From assembly GCA_024811115.1 (NCBI GenBank), contig JAKOGH010001151.1:1-29094 (forward strand): 29,094 nt of DNA, in the 5' to 3' direction. The DNA is from Terana coerulea. Taxonomy: Eukaryota; Basidiomycota; Agaricomycetes; Polyporales; Phanerochaetaceae. The first letter of the stretch is position 1. Each line of letters starts with the position of its first letter. The notes under the pieces are model-generated. The model ran no database searches. It worked only from the letters and a program-made list of their open reading frames with translations, and had not been told where the DNA came from. Positions 1 to 9,634 of the stretch are shown here, piece by piece. The position numbers and the translations under genes are program-made.

Positions 1-1045
1 AGCAGGAACGTCAGGGCTTGACGTTGCAACCAGACTCGTTCACGAGGGCGACGCTGAAGGAGAAGAAGGAAGTTTCGCGCGATACCCGGTATGTACGAGA
101 CCCTTAGTCCACCGTACCAACTCCAGTATGACTCTACTAGCATCTACGTCTTCGAACTGCCGCCGGGGGAGAACGGCGAGCAGGGAAAGCTTGGGCTGCC
201 AGTTGGCCAGCACGTTATGATGTCCATTCACTTTCAGGACCAAGCTGTCCTCCGCGCGTACACGCCCATCCACCCTGTCCTTCCTGAGGAAGAGAACGGT
301 ACTATCACGTTCTGCGTCAAGACGTACTTCCCCACGGAGGAGGGCCGTTCCCGCCCGGTGGGCTGGTGTCAAACTATCTGGATTGTATGAACCCAGGTCT
401 GTGCTTATCACTAAAATACTGAGGATAATCTCTAACCGGTTACTATCTTACATAGGCGAAGAGATTGGCATTCGCGGCCCGATGGGAGAAATCAGATACA
501 AAGGCAAGAGCAAGTTCCACATCGAGGGCAAAGAGTATTATTTCGATAAGGTGAACGAGGCACTTTACCTCTATTTTTGAATCATGCCTGACTCGTTTCA
601 GATCAACCTGGTCGCTGGTGGTAGCGGACTCACCCCTCACTGGCAGTTCATCAAGGCGGTCCTCTCTGATCCCGAAGACCCGACCAAGATCTCGATGATC
701 GACAGCAACAGGACCTACGAGGACATTCTCTTGCGCGAAGAGCTGCAGACGTACGCGGACAAGTTCCCGGATCGCTTCAAGCTCTTCCATGCCCTGAGCC
801 AGGTCCCGAAGGACCAGGGATGGAAGTATCCTCAAGGCCCCTTGACTCAAGCACTTATGTGAGTGATCGCTTTTGCTGTGCGTGTGCCAGTCGCTGACGT
901 CGAGCACAGGGAGAAACAGTTCTATCCTCCTGGGGATGGCGTCGGTACCTTGCTCTGCGGACCGGGCGGGTTGATCGAGAAAGCGGCCATTCCGGGTCTC
1001 GAGAAGATGGGCTTTGAGCAAGGCAAGGACATCTTTGGCTACTGA
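1..1045 (+). CDS. niaD: Nitrate reductase, C-terminal FAD/NAD(P)H part (5'-truncated)
   Basis: This is the C-terminal flavin reductase half of an assimilatory nitrate reductase. That half passes electrons from NAD(P)H through FAD to the haem and molybdenum domains, which lie outside the window. Visible exons are 1-88, 141-396, 456-550, 602-858 and 910-1045, with GT-AG introns of 51-59 nt. Family landmarks in order are the FAD-binding RAYTP motif, FPPGGLVSNYLD, the GPMGEI strand, the nucleotide-binding GGSGLTP motif, and LLCGPGGLI before the C-terminus ending in GKDIFGY. The frame breaks once in the GGG run near 327-329, where one missing G separates PTEE from FPPGG. Because every later exon is intact, I read this as a sequence error. 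In fungi this gene often clusters with nitrite reductase and a nitrate transporter, which would lie to the left. A related cytochrome-b5-reductase-like enzyme is less likely because the upstream PDSFTRATL segment also fits nitrate reductase. Confidence 0.87.
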
Positions 1046-1690
1046 GTACCGTTCTGTCGAGCACGCAAGTTTCGAGAAGTCGCGGGTGTTTACCTGCATA
1101 CGATGAACCCAAGGAACGCTCTGGAGGCCGGGTGTAAAGATTGATAAATAGATAGGAATTACTAGATACCGGAAACATGTAGCATTGCAACACTGTAAAC
1201 CCTACTGTTATAGAGTCTTGATTCTCCAGGCCGAGGAAGGGGAATGGCGAGTGACCGGCAGAGCGTTGTACTCTCTGGATGCTGAACTAAACCTACCCTA
1301 CTTACGACAAGTCTGAGTAGAATACACGCACTCATTTTTAAGAGGAAAAAACAACAAGGTCAAGGAGGCGTACTGGTTTTCGTAGTATACTGAGCAGCAG
1401 CGAAAGTCTGAATTACACAAGGGCGCCGAAAGCGTGCAGCGTGCCAAACATCTGTGTTCAGGAGAGCGAGGGATCAGCCTACTGCCACGATGAAAAGAGA
1501 AGTGACACACATTAAACGTGGGAGATGGGTAAAACTACTATTCTTTAGGCCATACAAACACATCTTGGCGGGCCGTGGAGCAACGAAGGAATAAACTTGA
1601 TAAAGCCATATTTTTGATAGCGTTCTTTAGCTGAATGTACGATGAGTAGTCTGCATGACAAAGTCGAGGTTATATACTCACTAGTTGAGT
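1046..1690. other. Intergenic gap between convergent nitrate reductase and SWC5
   Basis: About 645 bases separate the stop codons of two convergent genes and must hold both 3' ends. Short open frames exist (for example 1298-1510 on the minus strand), but they show no recognisable motif and no splice continuation. I see no transposon ends or RNA gene here. Confidence 0.6.
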
Positions 1691-2609
1691 CTAGCCCCTG
1701 CGACGCTTCGTTGACTTGGTGGCTTCCAGGACCTCTTCCTTCCGCTCTTCAACCCGTTTAAGAAAGTCGACTTTCTCCAGGTAGCCACCCCCGCGACGGT
1801 TGGCCTCTAAGTCGTCCTTCACGTCAGACGATGGCCCGGAGCTCTCGAGGTGGGCTTTCCAGTCCATAGCCGATTTATCCAGAGTCGTGAGCTTCTTTGC
1901 CTTTTGGGCACTGGGTAGCGGCGTCAGCGTCGTCTTAGGCTTTCGCGGACCTGGCCTTTTCTGCGGTCTGGGTGCAGAAAAGCTGGACGGGCCCGCTGTT
2001 GTTGCAGACTGCGGTGTTTCGGGGGCAGCAGGCGCTTCCGTACGAAATGCAACCTCGTTCTCCTCGCTAGTAGTAGGCTTCCATAACGGCCACTTCTCAG
2101 CATCCTCGGAGTCTTCTGGAACTTCTTCGACCTTCCTACAGAGGAGAGCTGGTAGGCGTCAAGTCCAAACTATCGGACGGCAGACAAGAAGGAGGCGGAC
2201 TTACACTACGTCTTCTCCAGCGAACCTGTATCGTTTCTCCACTTTCACCGTCTTCCTGATGTTGGCAGAGGAGGCCTGTGGTGACTTTGGCGTGAAACAG
2301 ATGACTTGAAGTCACTCCACAGCCCTTCCATGCGTCTGCCATGGTGTAAGTTGAGTTGCCACCATCTGGGCTGACCGGAGTTCTCACTGTTTCTTCAATA
2401 GCTGTTCTTCCTCTGTGATTTGTGGAGAACTTGTCCTTACGCGCTTCGCTTCGCGCTCATCGTCCTGTGCAGCTAAGTGTACAGTACATTTAGATGGGGC
2501 AAGCCAAACCCCGTATTGCGCATGACATACCGTCGGGAGCTTCAGGGGGTACATAATCAAGGTCATCTTCGGAATCTGAGTCGTCCGTGCGATGCAATTC
2601 GGGCTGCAT
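1691..2609 (-). CDS. SWC5: SWR1-complex protein 5 (Swc5, BCNT family)
   Basis: Swc5 is a subunit of the SWR1 remodeller, which exchanges H2A for H2A.Z in nucleosomes. Exons on the minus strand are 2609-2531, 2472-2388, 2335-2205 and 2135-1691. The protein is about 246 residues, somewhat shorter than yeast Swc5. The N-terminus is acidic and carries DDLDYVPPEAP, matching the histone-binding DEF/Y-type motif. The C-terminal 70 residues form the BCNT-C domain: KKLTTLDKSAMDW, then GGGYLEKVDFLKRVEER, then a basic tail. An in-frame TGA four codons upstream supports the start. One base is missing in the T run at 2295-2297 (TTT on the minus strand), between SDFKSSV and TPKSPQ. Exon lengths sum to 740, one short of a multiple of three, which agrees with a single deletion. 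The promoter lies next to a hAT-type insertion. Confidence 0.88.
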
Positions 2610-2692
2610 ATCCTGACTTCAAGCCGCGTTATAGGTGTGTAGTCGTAAAAAGCGCGAGTATGGTGAGGTGAGAGTAAGAGTACAGTAAGCTC

Positions 2693-2731
2693 CAGGGGGG
2701 GCAGTATCGCTAGCGCTGAAATCACCTTGTC
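2693..2731 (+). repeat. Left terminal inverted repeat of hAT-type element 1
   Basis: This 39-bp end pairs with the reverse complement of 3212-3251. The only difference is one extra base near the tip (CA versus CAT before the G run). Confidence 0.9.
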
Positions 2732-3211
2732 GAAGCGCCAGCAGATCAGACGCTCAATATTAGGCAAGACCCCAGTTACAAGGTAACAACGAGATGACTA
2801 CTTACAGTGACTTACCTGTGCAGGTTAGTGCGACGCTGTGAGCTACATATTTGCGAAAACCCCTGAAATATCTTAGAGCTATGTCAATGTTGATAACCCT
2901 AGTTTCGTCCTCGGAAGGCTTAGTGTATGTACTTCAACGGGGGCTCGGCCAAACGGCCGCCTGTGCTGGACTTCCAACTGGTCGATGTAAGGGCCTGCGA
3001 GCACAAGAAAATTGCTCTTTTATCGAGCCTTATGCAGCAATGGCCATATCTTGTGATCTGCGGGTGTGTAATGGGGGTGGCATTGAGAGCAATGGACAAG
3101 CAGGCTGTAATCTCGTCTGCCAGTGCAAGTGACATTGACGGCAATTAGCATCTTACCAAATGTGGTGAGCGTCTCTGCGGCGGGACCCCGAGGAGGGGGT
3201 CACCACCACTA

Positions 3212-3251
3212 GACAAGGTGATTTCAGCGCTAGCGATACTGCCCCCCCATG
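3212..3251 (-). repeat. Right terminal inverted repeat of hAT-type element 1
   Basis: This is the inverted partner of 2693-2731. It is followed directly by the second GTAAGCTC target duplication at 3252-3259. Confidence 0.9.
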
Positions 3252-3282
3252 GTAAGCTCTGGAAGCAATAAGGCTGTAAGCG

Positions 3283-4327
3283 CAAGGGGTATGCAAAAAT
3301 AAAATATTGTACGTGACGCCATGAAAGTTGGCTAAGGGCCTCTCAGGGACCCCCCTCCCCCTCGGCAAATCCCGATCATTCACACGGTCTATATAAGGAA
3401 ATATATCGATTATCTCAACGTACAAGCTGTTATCAATGTAGTACCCAACCGTAATATACAGCATTCTCCAAGCCCTCTACAGTAGCATTGAGCCCAGTAT
3501 CAGCAAAAACACTTGCATGTTTGCACATTGCTTCTCTCTGTGGCTTTGATTTGGCACGGGTCATAGAGACTTGTGTACAACAGCTCCTGTGAGCTAAGGG
3601 ATTCTGTGTAGAGAGATGTGGAACACACCTATTGACTACAACCACTGCTCAAAGCTTGATTCCTGACCAAACCATCCTTGCAGCCTCCATAGCATTTGTA
3701 ATTTGTTGGGCTAATGCTTCATGTTGGTGGCAGAGAGTGACATCCAGTCCGCGAGGTTACAAAAGCATGTCTGGGTCAAGTGCTGTTCTTCGCAGGTCTG
3801 TGCTCTCCGTTGCATCCTGACTCTTGCAGAGCTGGGATAGCAGGTCTCGCATAGGTGGTGGACATTGCGTTCAATGTGAGCCACCAATGTGCACGCATCC
3901 TACTAGGCCTGAACTCTGAATGAGTGTCGGTTCGCCAGAATTTACACAAAACACAAACACTCACCAAGCACCACGCGACTAGTAGCTTCATTTTATTCCG
4001 CACTGGTGTCTTTTGGCCTGGCTGGAGCGTTTCTGGCTGGGTATGGGCAACAGCGGTGAGGAGACTAGGTCGGCGTGACGAGCGATAGGAAACATGAAGT
4101 GACAAGTGTGACTGTTACCTTCCCTTTCTGGTGGGCATGCTCACCGCACCCGTACATCAGCTAAGATTGCGCAGATTCACACTTTTACAGTGTGCAAGAA
4201 ATATTAGATGTGCGTGGAAGTACATAAATTGGAATTATAAGGTGAGAAAATAAAATATTGCTAAAGGCCCTCGAGGGACCCCCTCCCCCGCCCCCACGTA
4301 CGGGCGCTTATTCCTGCATACCCCTTG
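3283..4327. mobile_element. Non-autonomous hAT-type DNA element 2
   Basis: The element is 1045 bp long with ends CAAGGGGTATGCA at 3283-3295 and the inverse TGCATACCCCTTG at 4315-4327. After two mismatches the inverted repeat continues with AATAA. An exact 8-bp duplication, TGTAAGCG, flanks it at 3275-3282 and 4328-4335, which fits the hAT superfamily. Subterminal regions near 3331-3362 and 4262-4291 share the GC-rich string GGGACCCCC(C)TCCCCC. Internal frames are short and show no BED finger or hAT dimerisation motif that I recognise. Only 15 bp of ordinary sequence separate its left duplication from the right duplication of element 1. The two ends are unlike those of element 1, so these are two families. 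Confidence 0.86.
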
Positions 4328-4556
4328 TGTAAGCGCGAGCATTCCGATGCGCGTCTACGTAGTACCACACTGCAACCTGCACTGACTTCGGGATCGAGAG
4401 CCATGGCGTGGGCAGAGCAAAAGAAAATCTCGTATATATGTGTTCAGATTATTCAGTAACAATGTTTGTCTATATTCTTGAGGCCACTGCACGCTGTGTC
4501 CGCGAGCCTGCTAGGGCGCCTCAGCCGCGCCTGACGAGGCCTGACGCAGGCCAGCC

Positions 4557-4581
4557 ACGCGAGGTCATGTGACTTTACGCG
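4557..4581 (+). promoter_or_regulatory. Possible MCB-like (ACGCG) cell-cycle sites upstream of the cyclin
   Basis: Two ACGCG cores lie at 4557-4561 and 4577-4581, about 155-180 bp before the cyclin start. A palindromic GTCATGTGAC lies between them. ACGCG is the core of the MluI cell-cycle box used by MBF-type factors. The motif is short and the region is GC-rich, so chance occurrence is possible. Confidence 0.3.
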
Positions 4582-4734
4582 GGCGCATTATTTTGTTCTG
4601 TTTGGGTTGGGTGTTGAACAAAACGGGATAGTGCGCTCGTCGCCGACGTTGACCTCGCCCCCCACTCTCGTCTTAAATCTGTGATACACACTGTATTTTA
4701 TTTGACCTAAATTCAAGTACAGAGCCAGTCTGTC

Positions 4735-6788
4735 ATGTCTTCTCAAGTCCCCGTAAGCATTCGTCGCAATGCTTCCAGACTTTTCACTGACTCGCGCAGG
4801 TTCGGCGGACGACGCGGACGACGACCCGTGGTGCCGTTGTCAACAACAAAGAGAACGCCGTAAACACGAGACTCAGGTCCACAACCCGCGCGAAACCTAC
4901 CTCCACCCTCCCTCGACGTCTGAAGCCAAGCCAGCTGGTATTGCAAGGGCGACGGCGTCGACTGCCGCGACTCGAGCGAAAGCTGGTACCGCAGCTCCCT
5001 CGAAGCTCGACCCCGCCGCCGGCAAGCGGAAACGCGAAGCCCTTGGGGAAGTTGCTAGGCCCGCTGCCAACGTCCAACGCGATGCTGCCAAGGAAAACAC
5101 CACCGGCCTCAAGGGCAAGGCGAAGGCGAAGGAAACCTTCGAAGGTGTCGTCCTCAAGAAGGCCCCCTCAGTCGTAAAGCCCCTTCTACTTCCAAGGCTC
5201 CGTCTTCCTCCACCCGTCACACCAAGGTGACCAGCACCACCACTACCGTCACTAGCTCCGCAACTCGCCGGACGCGTAGTACCACTCAGAATGTGAAGCA
5301 GGTCCGGCAGCAGACCGTATTGGAAGAGGTCGCAGAGGAGGAGGAAGAGGCTGAACCGTATGAAGAGGATGTCATGGCTATCGATGCTCCTGCTCGTGCC
5401 CACGCCCCGGCTTCCGTGAAGTCACCACGACGCCTCGCAGTAGCCCGCTCATCCATCGCCGTTGCGTCGTCCCGCGTTCAGATCAAGCAGCGTGCACGCC
5501 AGGCCTCTGCGAGGCCTACGGAGTACGATGAGGACGAGTATGCTCGGGCGTACAAAAACGTCGCACGTCTGACGACGCCCCTGAGGAGGACCTGCTGGCC
5601 GAACTCGAGGTAGAGGACGCCGTCCATGCTGGTCTTGAGCCGGAGGAGCCTGTGGAGGCTGACCCCGATGGTGACCTTTGGGTCGACCTCGACGCTGAGG
5701 ATGCCGACGATCCGCTGATGGTGAGCGAGTACGTCGTGGAAATCTTCAACTACCTCAAGGAGGTCGAGGTACGTCTGGCCGCTGTGGCATTTTCGATATT
5801 TTTCCTAAGCTATATCTTCAGCAAACAACTATGCCTAATCCCAACTACATGGAGATGCAGAAGGACCTCGCGTGGAACATGCGCGGCATCCTCACCGACT
5901 GGCTCATTCAGGTCCACTCCCGTTTCCGCCTTCTTCCCGAGACACTTTTCCTTGCTGTGAACATCATCGACCGTTTCCTCTCACAACGAGTCGTATCGCT
6001 CGCGAAGCTGCAGCTTGTCGGCATCACTTGCTTGTTCCTTGCGGCGAAGGTCGAGGAGATCCTCGCTCCCAGCGCCCAAAACTTTTGTACTGCGCGGACT
6101 CGTCATACAGCGAAGCCGAAATCCTGCAGGCTGAGCGATATGTACTGAAGACTCTCGACTGGAACATGAGTTACCCCAACCCGATCCACTTCCTGCGACG
6201 AGTAAGCAAGGCGGACGACTACAACGTGAAGTCCCGCACGATCGCCAAGTACTTTTTGGAGATTCAGTGTCTTGAATGGCGGCTCATCGCTGCTCCCCCT
6301 TCATTGGTCGCTGCCGCTGCGCTATGGTTAGCACGGCTAGTTGTTGGCGAGACAGATTGGGTACGTTTTATTCATCGCCAAGCCGCCGCGCGCTAATGTT
6401 AATGTTATAGACGCCGAACTTGGCTCACTATTCGTCGTACCCTGAGAGTGCGCTGGTTCCAACGGCGAATCTGATGCTCAACTATGTTCTCAAGCCTCTC
6501 AAGCACCAGTCTTTCCATCGGAAATACGCCGGTAAGAAGTTCATGAAGGTACGTCGATAATCATATACAGTGTAGCTCGTGTTGACCACCATGTAGTCGA
6601 GCATATACGTTCGTGAATGGGCACTCAGCCACTGGGAAGAGCGGACACAAGTAGACTTGGAGGCCGAGCTCCCGACGCTGAAGGCCTTGATCGTCAGGAC
6701 TCGCGACGAAGAGCTGAGAATGGCAGCGGAGGAAGCAGCTCGAGCGGCCGGCATTGAACCTTCGCCTCGTATCCGGCGACGAATCTGA
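4735..6788 (+). CDS. B-type mitotic cyclin
   Basis: This cyclin would activate Cdk1 in G2/M. Exons are 4735-4752, 4800-5768, 5822-6360, 6411-6548 and 6597-6788, encoding about 619 residues. The first exon codes only MSSQVP; splicing over 4753-4799 continues into VRRTTRTTTRG. The N-terminus carries two degrons for the anaphase-promoting complex: a KEN box (NNKENAV, residue ~23) and a D-box-like REALGEV (residue ~84). The cyclin-N box begins near residue 350 with MRGILTDWLIQVHSRF, the B-cyclin form of the MRAIL motif, followed by LAKLQLVGITCLFLAAKVEE. The cyclin-C domain starts around the exon 3/4 junction. Four single-base deletions in runs (CCC 4910-4912, CCCC 5180-5183, AAAAA 5554-5558, TTTT 6083-6086) interrupt the frame. 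Restoring one base at each makes every exon phase agree, so I read them as sequence errors. The tail is a basic and acidic coiled-coil-like segment. Confidence 0.9.
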
Positions 6789-7555
6789 GCAACAAATTGT
6801 CGTCGACTCGGCCTTGCTGGTCCTGTAACATCTCTGGCACGGATCTTGTCTCGGATTGGTTACACCACGGATTGGCCCCCACATCCTCAGCCGCATCTAT
6901 CGCATATCCCGCATCCATTTCTGTTCATGTTTATTGTTCCTTCTCATAATGTTCTTTGACCTCTTCACCGCCGTCTACCTTGTTATCATCCAACTCCACC
7001 ACTACCTCCTCCCACCTGTTCTGTATCACACTGTCATGCCCTTCTGCACTCATACTGCATCACGCAAGCGCTGTTTCGAACATAACCAAGCTTTTCTCCT
7101 GTTTCCTTGCTTTGTACAATGAATCTCATACGCGTTGAAAGGCGTCGCTTATCCTTCATCGCCTGCTTCTTTCACCTTGCGTTGGTCCTCGACGCTTCCT
7201 TGAGTAGTGGTTGGTAGTTAGAGTTCGCCTTTCCTGCAAAACTTTCCGGACACCTAGCCACATTTATAGCCTAGCGATACCTCCGATACATTACTACCCT
7301 CATCACACATTGTACCCGGACCGAATCGAATCGTGTAATATTCCAAAACATTCAGGTGGTCAGAGCGTTCCTAAGCTCGACGCGCAGTTTCGGCGTACCA
7401 CACGCCAGGATTGTATATTGACTAGTCAGCCGTCTCGCAAGAGATACGTACTCAGACAATGTCAATGAGTGCGTGGCACAACTTCTCGTGGATTAGAACA
7501 GTGATTCATCTCTCCAACTGAGTGTATCGTACATTTCGCAGTCGCGATCAACACC
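6789..7555. other. Intergenic gap between convergent cyclin and CIA1
   Basis: These 767 bases separate two convergent stop codons and hold the two 3' untranslated ends. The region is CT-rich with short frames only. I see no repeat, RNA gene or coding signal. Confidence 0.6.
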
Positions 7556-8907
7556 CTACTTTGTCTTGATTTCCGCAACGCGCCAAACCTTTACGTGCCC
7601 ATCGTCTCCACTGGTTGCGAGGATGTCCTCCATGCCTGGGCGCGGGCACCAGGCTAGCGAGTTGACATCGTGGACGCCGTGCGCAGTGTCCACACGGGCG
7701 ACGACCTCGTGCTCAATGCGAGGATCTCCCCGTTCTCGCCTGAGACCTCCTGAGGAAAAATCAAGACTTCGCTGTGAGAAGACTAGCGGGAGAACGTACG
7801 GTTATCGCCCACACCAGGACAGCGCCGTCACCCCCTGTGCTCGCTAACCATCCTAGCGAATTCTTCCCGCTCTCCTTCGACGCCTGGAGAGACGCAGGTC
7901 CGCGGCTCCAGCTGATGGAATACACACTGCGGTCGTGCCCTTCGAGCGTGGCGACGCACTGGAATTTCAGGTCGCCTGGGCCGGGTATCCGCCGCCAGAT
8001 GCGGATCGTGTTGTCGTCCGACCCAGACGCCAGGTAGTGTCCATTTTCCGGTTCCCAAGCGAGCGTCCAGACCGTCGAGCCGTGTCCTGTGAGCGTGGCT
8101 GCACAGAACCAGTCGTCTGAGGGGTCGTCTACGTACAGCTTGATCGTGTCGTCGTAGGATGCTGAAGCGAGGATCTGTGCTGATGAAAAGTCAGCTACCA
8201 TCGAAAACTAGGACTGGGGCATTATGGTCTTGGGAATTACGACGGACCTCTTCTTTGGGATGCCATGCCACAGACTTCACGTCTTGGCTGTGCTCCATGA
8301 GCACGCCCATGCACTCGAAATCTGAATCAGGGTGAACTTCATAGGGGATCCATCACTAATGACACACATTTTCGTGCAAATGCTACGCACCTTCCCAAAT
8401 CCAAACAGTTTTGTCTCGACTACAGCTTGCAAGCAGGGTGCCCGACGATGAGTAAGCGATACTCTTGCACTCCGTCTCATGCCCTTCTAACAGACTCATG
8501 CATTCCCATTCTCCCTTTCCCCCATCCTCATCCTCGCCGCCCTCCTGTTCCCATATGCCGATGTTTGCGTCGAAGGATGCTGTTGCCAGCGTCTTGCCGG
8601 AAGGTGCCCAGGTGACTGCGCGGACAGTCTTCGTGTGACCAGTAGCAATGGTCGTGTTATACGCAAACTTCGGGGCTGCATAACTTCCATCTTCACTGGA
8701 GCCCGGAGTATGCGTAGTTGTATAGTCGCACGGTCTTGTCCGCAGAGCAGGAGGCGAGAAGGGGTCTTGTCGGATTCCAAGCGATATGCCATGCCCGGTC
8801 GTCGTGACCTGTGAACTCAGGTGAGGTACGGCAGCAAACATCCCAGCAAGTGACATACCTGTTAAATCCTCCAACAGCTGCACCTGTGCGGGCAAATCCA
8901 CCTCCAT
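7556..8907 (-). CDS. CIA1: Cytosolic iron-sulfur protein assembly protein 1 (WD40)
   Basis: Cia1 (human CIAO1) is the WD40 propeller of the CIA targeting complex, which delivers iron-sulfur clusters to cytosolic and nuclear proteins. Minus-strand exons are 8907-8859, 8808-8391, 8321-8248, 8174-7800 and 7749-7556, giving about 369 residues. This fits a seven-bladed propeller. Repeats are clear: [14 protein letters not shown] with [32 protein letters not shown] with [20 protein letters not shown] with [23 protein letters not shown] with [22 protein letters not shown] with [20 protein letters not shown] with GGDGAVLVW, and [14 protein letters not shown] with GDDGHVKVW. Two single-base breaks occur in runs: one extra G in the run opposite 8702-8704 and one missing G opposite 7728-7731. 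With both corrected, all splice phases agree. Spacing of repeats and the short N-terminus distinguish it from other WD40 proteins. Confidence 0.9.
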
Positions 8908-9634
8908 CCAGCGAAAGTTGAAATAAATGATTTGGACGGGAAAGAGTGACTCAATTGCAGAACGCGCGCCCGTTACGGCAATTTCCGAGAGCTTTGTGGC
9001 GCACAGTGCTCTCTCGATGCAATATAAAATTAATATTGACTACCAGGCTGAGAATGTAAATAATATGGTTTTTTCTACTACCACTACCTCACACAAGTTG
9101 AAATGTTACGCCCTTCGCTCAAATGAGCACCTCTCGCCAGTCGGTGGCTACGGCGCTTGAGTTATGGGCGTTTATGCGGTGATTGCCGACAAGGGGCGGC
9201 TTCGTCTAGATCACAAAACCAACTTGAACCTACCCCTCAACAGTAACGTATGCCTCATCCTCTATAATTTGCAGTAATCCCATGTATAATCTCACGCGTT
9301 GGAAAGGCAGGACTAGCTTTGAATTTCTAGCTGCACAGTAGTGCGCTAGCAGGTTCCGCCGTGACTGAGGAGTGGCGTCACTAGAGCACGTATTCAAGCG
9401 TCTCAAAGACACCTCCTGCACGAAAGTGGACTGGCCTGGGCCCTCCTGTGAAATTATCTGGTGGCCAGCGACCTTGAATTTGTAAGTCCGCCGGTTGTCC
9501 ATTGTTCTTTTGACCTGATGGCGCCCCAAAAGTTGTAGTGGCCGCGGTTGCACGTGCACTGGCCATTGGTGCCGCAATTGACGCATAAAGGACATCTAAT
9601 CATCCTGTGAGTAACTCTGTCTCTCTCGCATGCC
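8908..9634. other. Divergent intergenic region between CIA1 and the FunK1 gene
   Basis: These 727 bases hold the promoters of CIA1 (minus) and the FunK1 gene (plus). A 61-codon minus-strand frame at 9381-9566 is described separately. I recognise no other feature. Confidence 0.5.
9381..9566 (-). CDS. Possible small uncharacterised protein (61 aa)
   Basis: An ATG-to-stop frame reads MASARATAATTTFGAPSGQ and ends with FRAGGVFETLEYVL. I do not recognise it. Its composition looks protein-like (Ala/Thr-rich start, then charged and aromatic residues), but the region is a promoter gap and the frame may be chance. Given the error rate of this sequence it could also be part of a longer broken frame. 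Confidence 0.15.
   Translation of the reverse strand: MASARATAATTTFGAPSGQKNNGQPADLQIQGRWPPDNFTGGPRPVHFRAGGVFETLEYVL

Larger units (their letters stand above)
2693..3251. mobile_element. Non-autonomous hAT-type DNA element (MITE) 1
   Basis: The element is 559 bp long and is bounded by terminal inverted repeats of about 39 bp (2693-2731 and 3212-3251). The left end reads CAGGGGGGGCAGTATCGC. The right end, reverse-complemented, reads CATGGGGGGGCAGTATCGC, and both continue identically through TAGCGCTGAAATCACC to TTGTC. An exact 8-bp direct repeat, GTAAGCTC, flanks it at 2685-2692 and 3252-3259. An 8-bp duplication with CA-starting ends is the signature of the hAT superfamily. No transposase frame is visible, so the element must be moved in trans. 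It starts 84 bp upstream of the SWC5 start codon. Confidence 0.9.
2610..4734. other. Divergent SWC5 / cyclin promoter region expanded by two transposons
   Basis: This 2.1-kb gap lies between the start codons of SWC5 (minus) and the cyclin (plus). Removing the two hAT-type elements and one copy of each duplication leaves about 500 bp, a usual size for a fungal two-way promoter. I see no gene in it. Confidence 0.7.

Noticed and set aside
3632..4105. Frames inside the second hAT-type element as possible transposase
   Set aside because: They are at most 109 codons long, without BED finger, RNase-H-like catalytic pattern or hAT dimerisation motif.
5551..5560. Programmed ribosomal frameshift at the A run in the cyclin gene
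   Set aside because: Similar one-base breaks occur in unrelated genes, in different bases and directions, with no common slippery heptamer or downstream structure, so consensus error explains them better.
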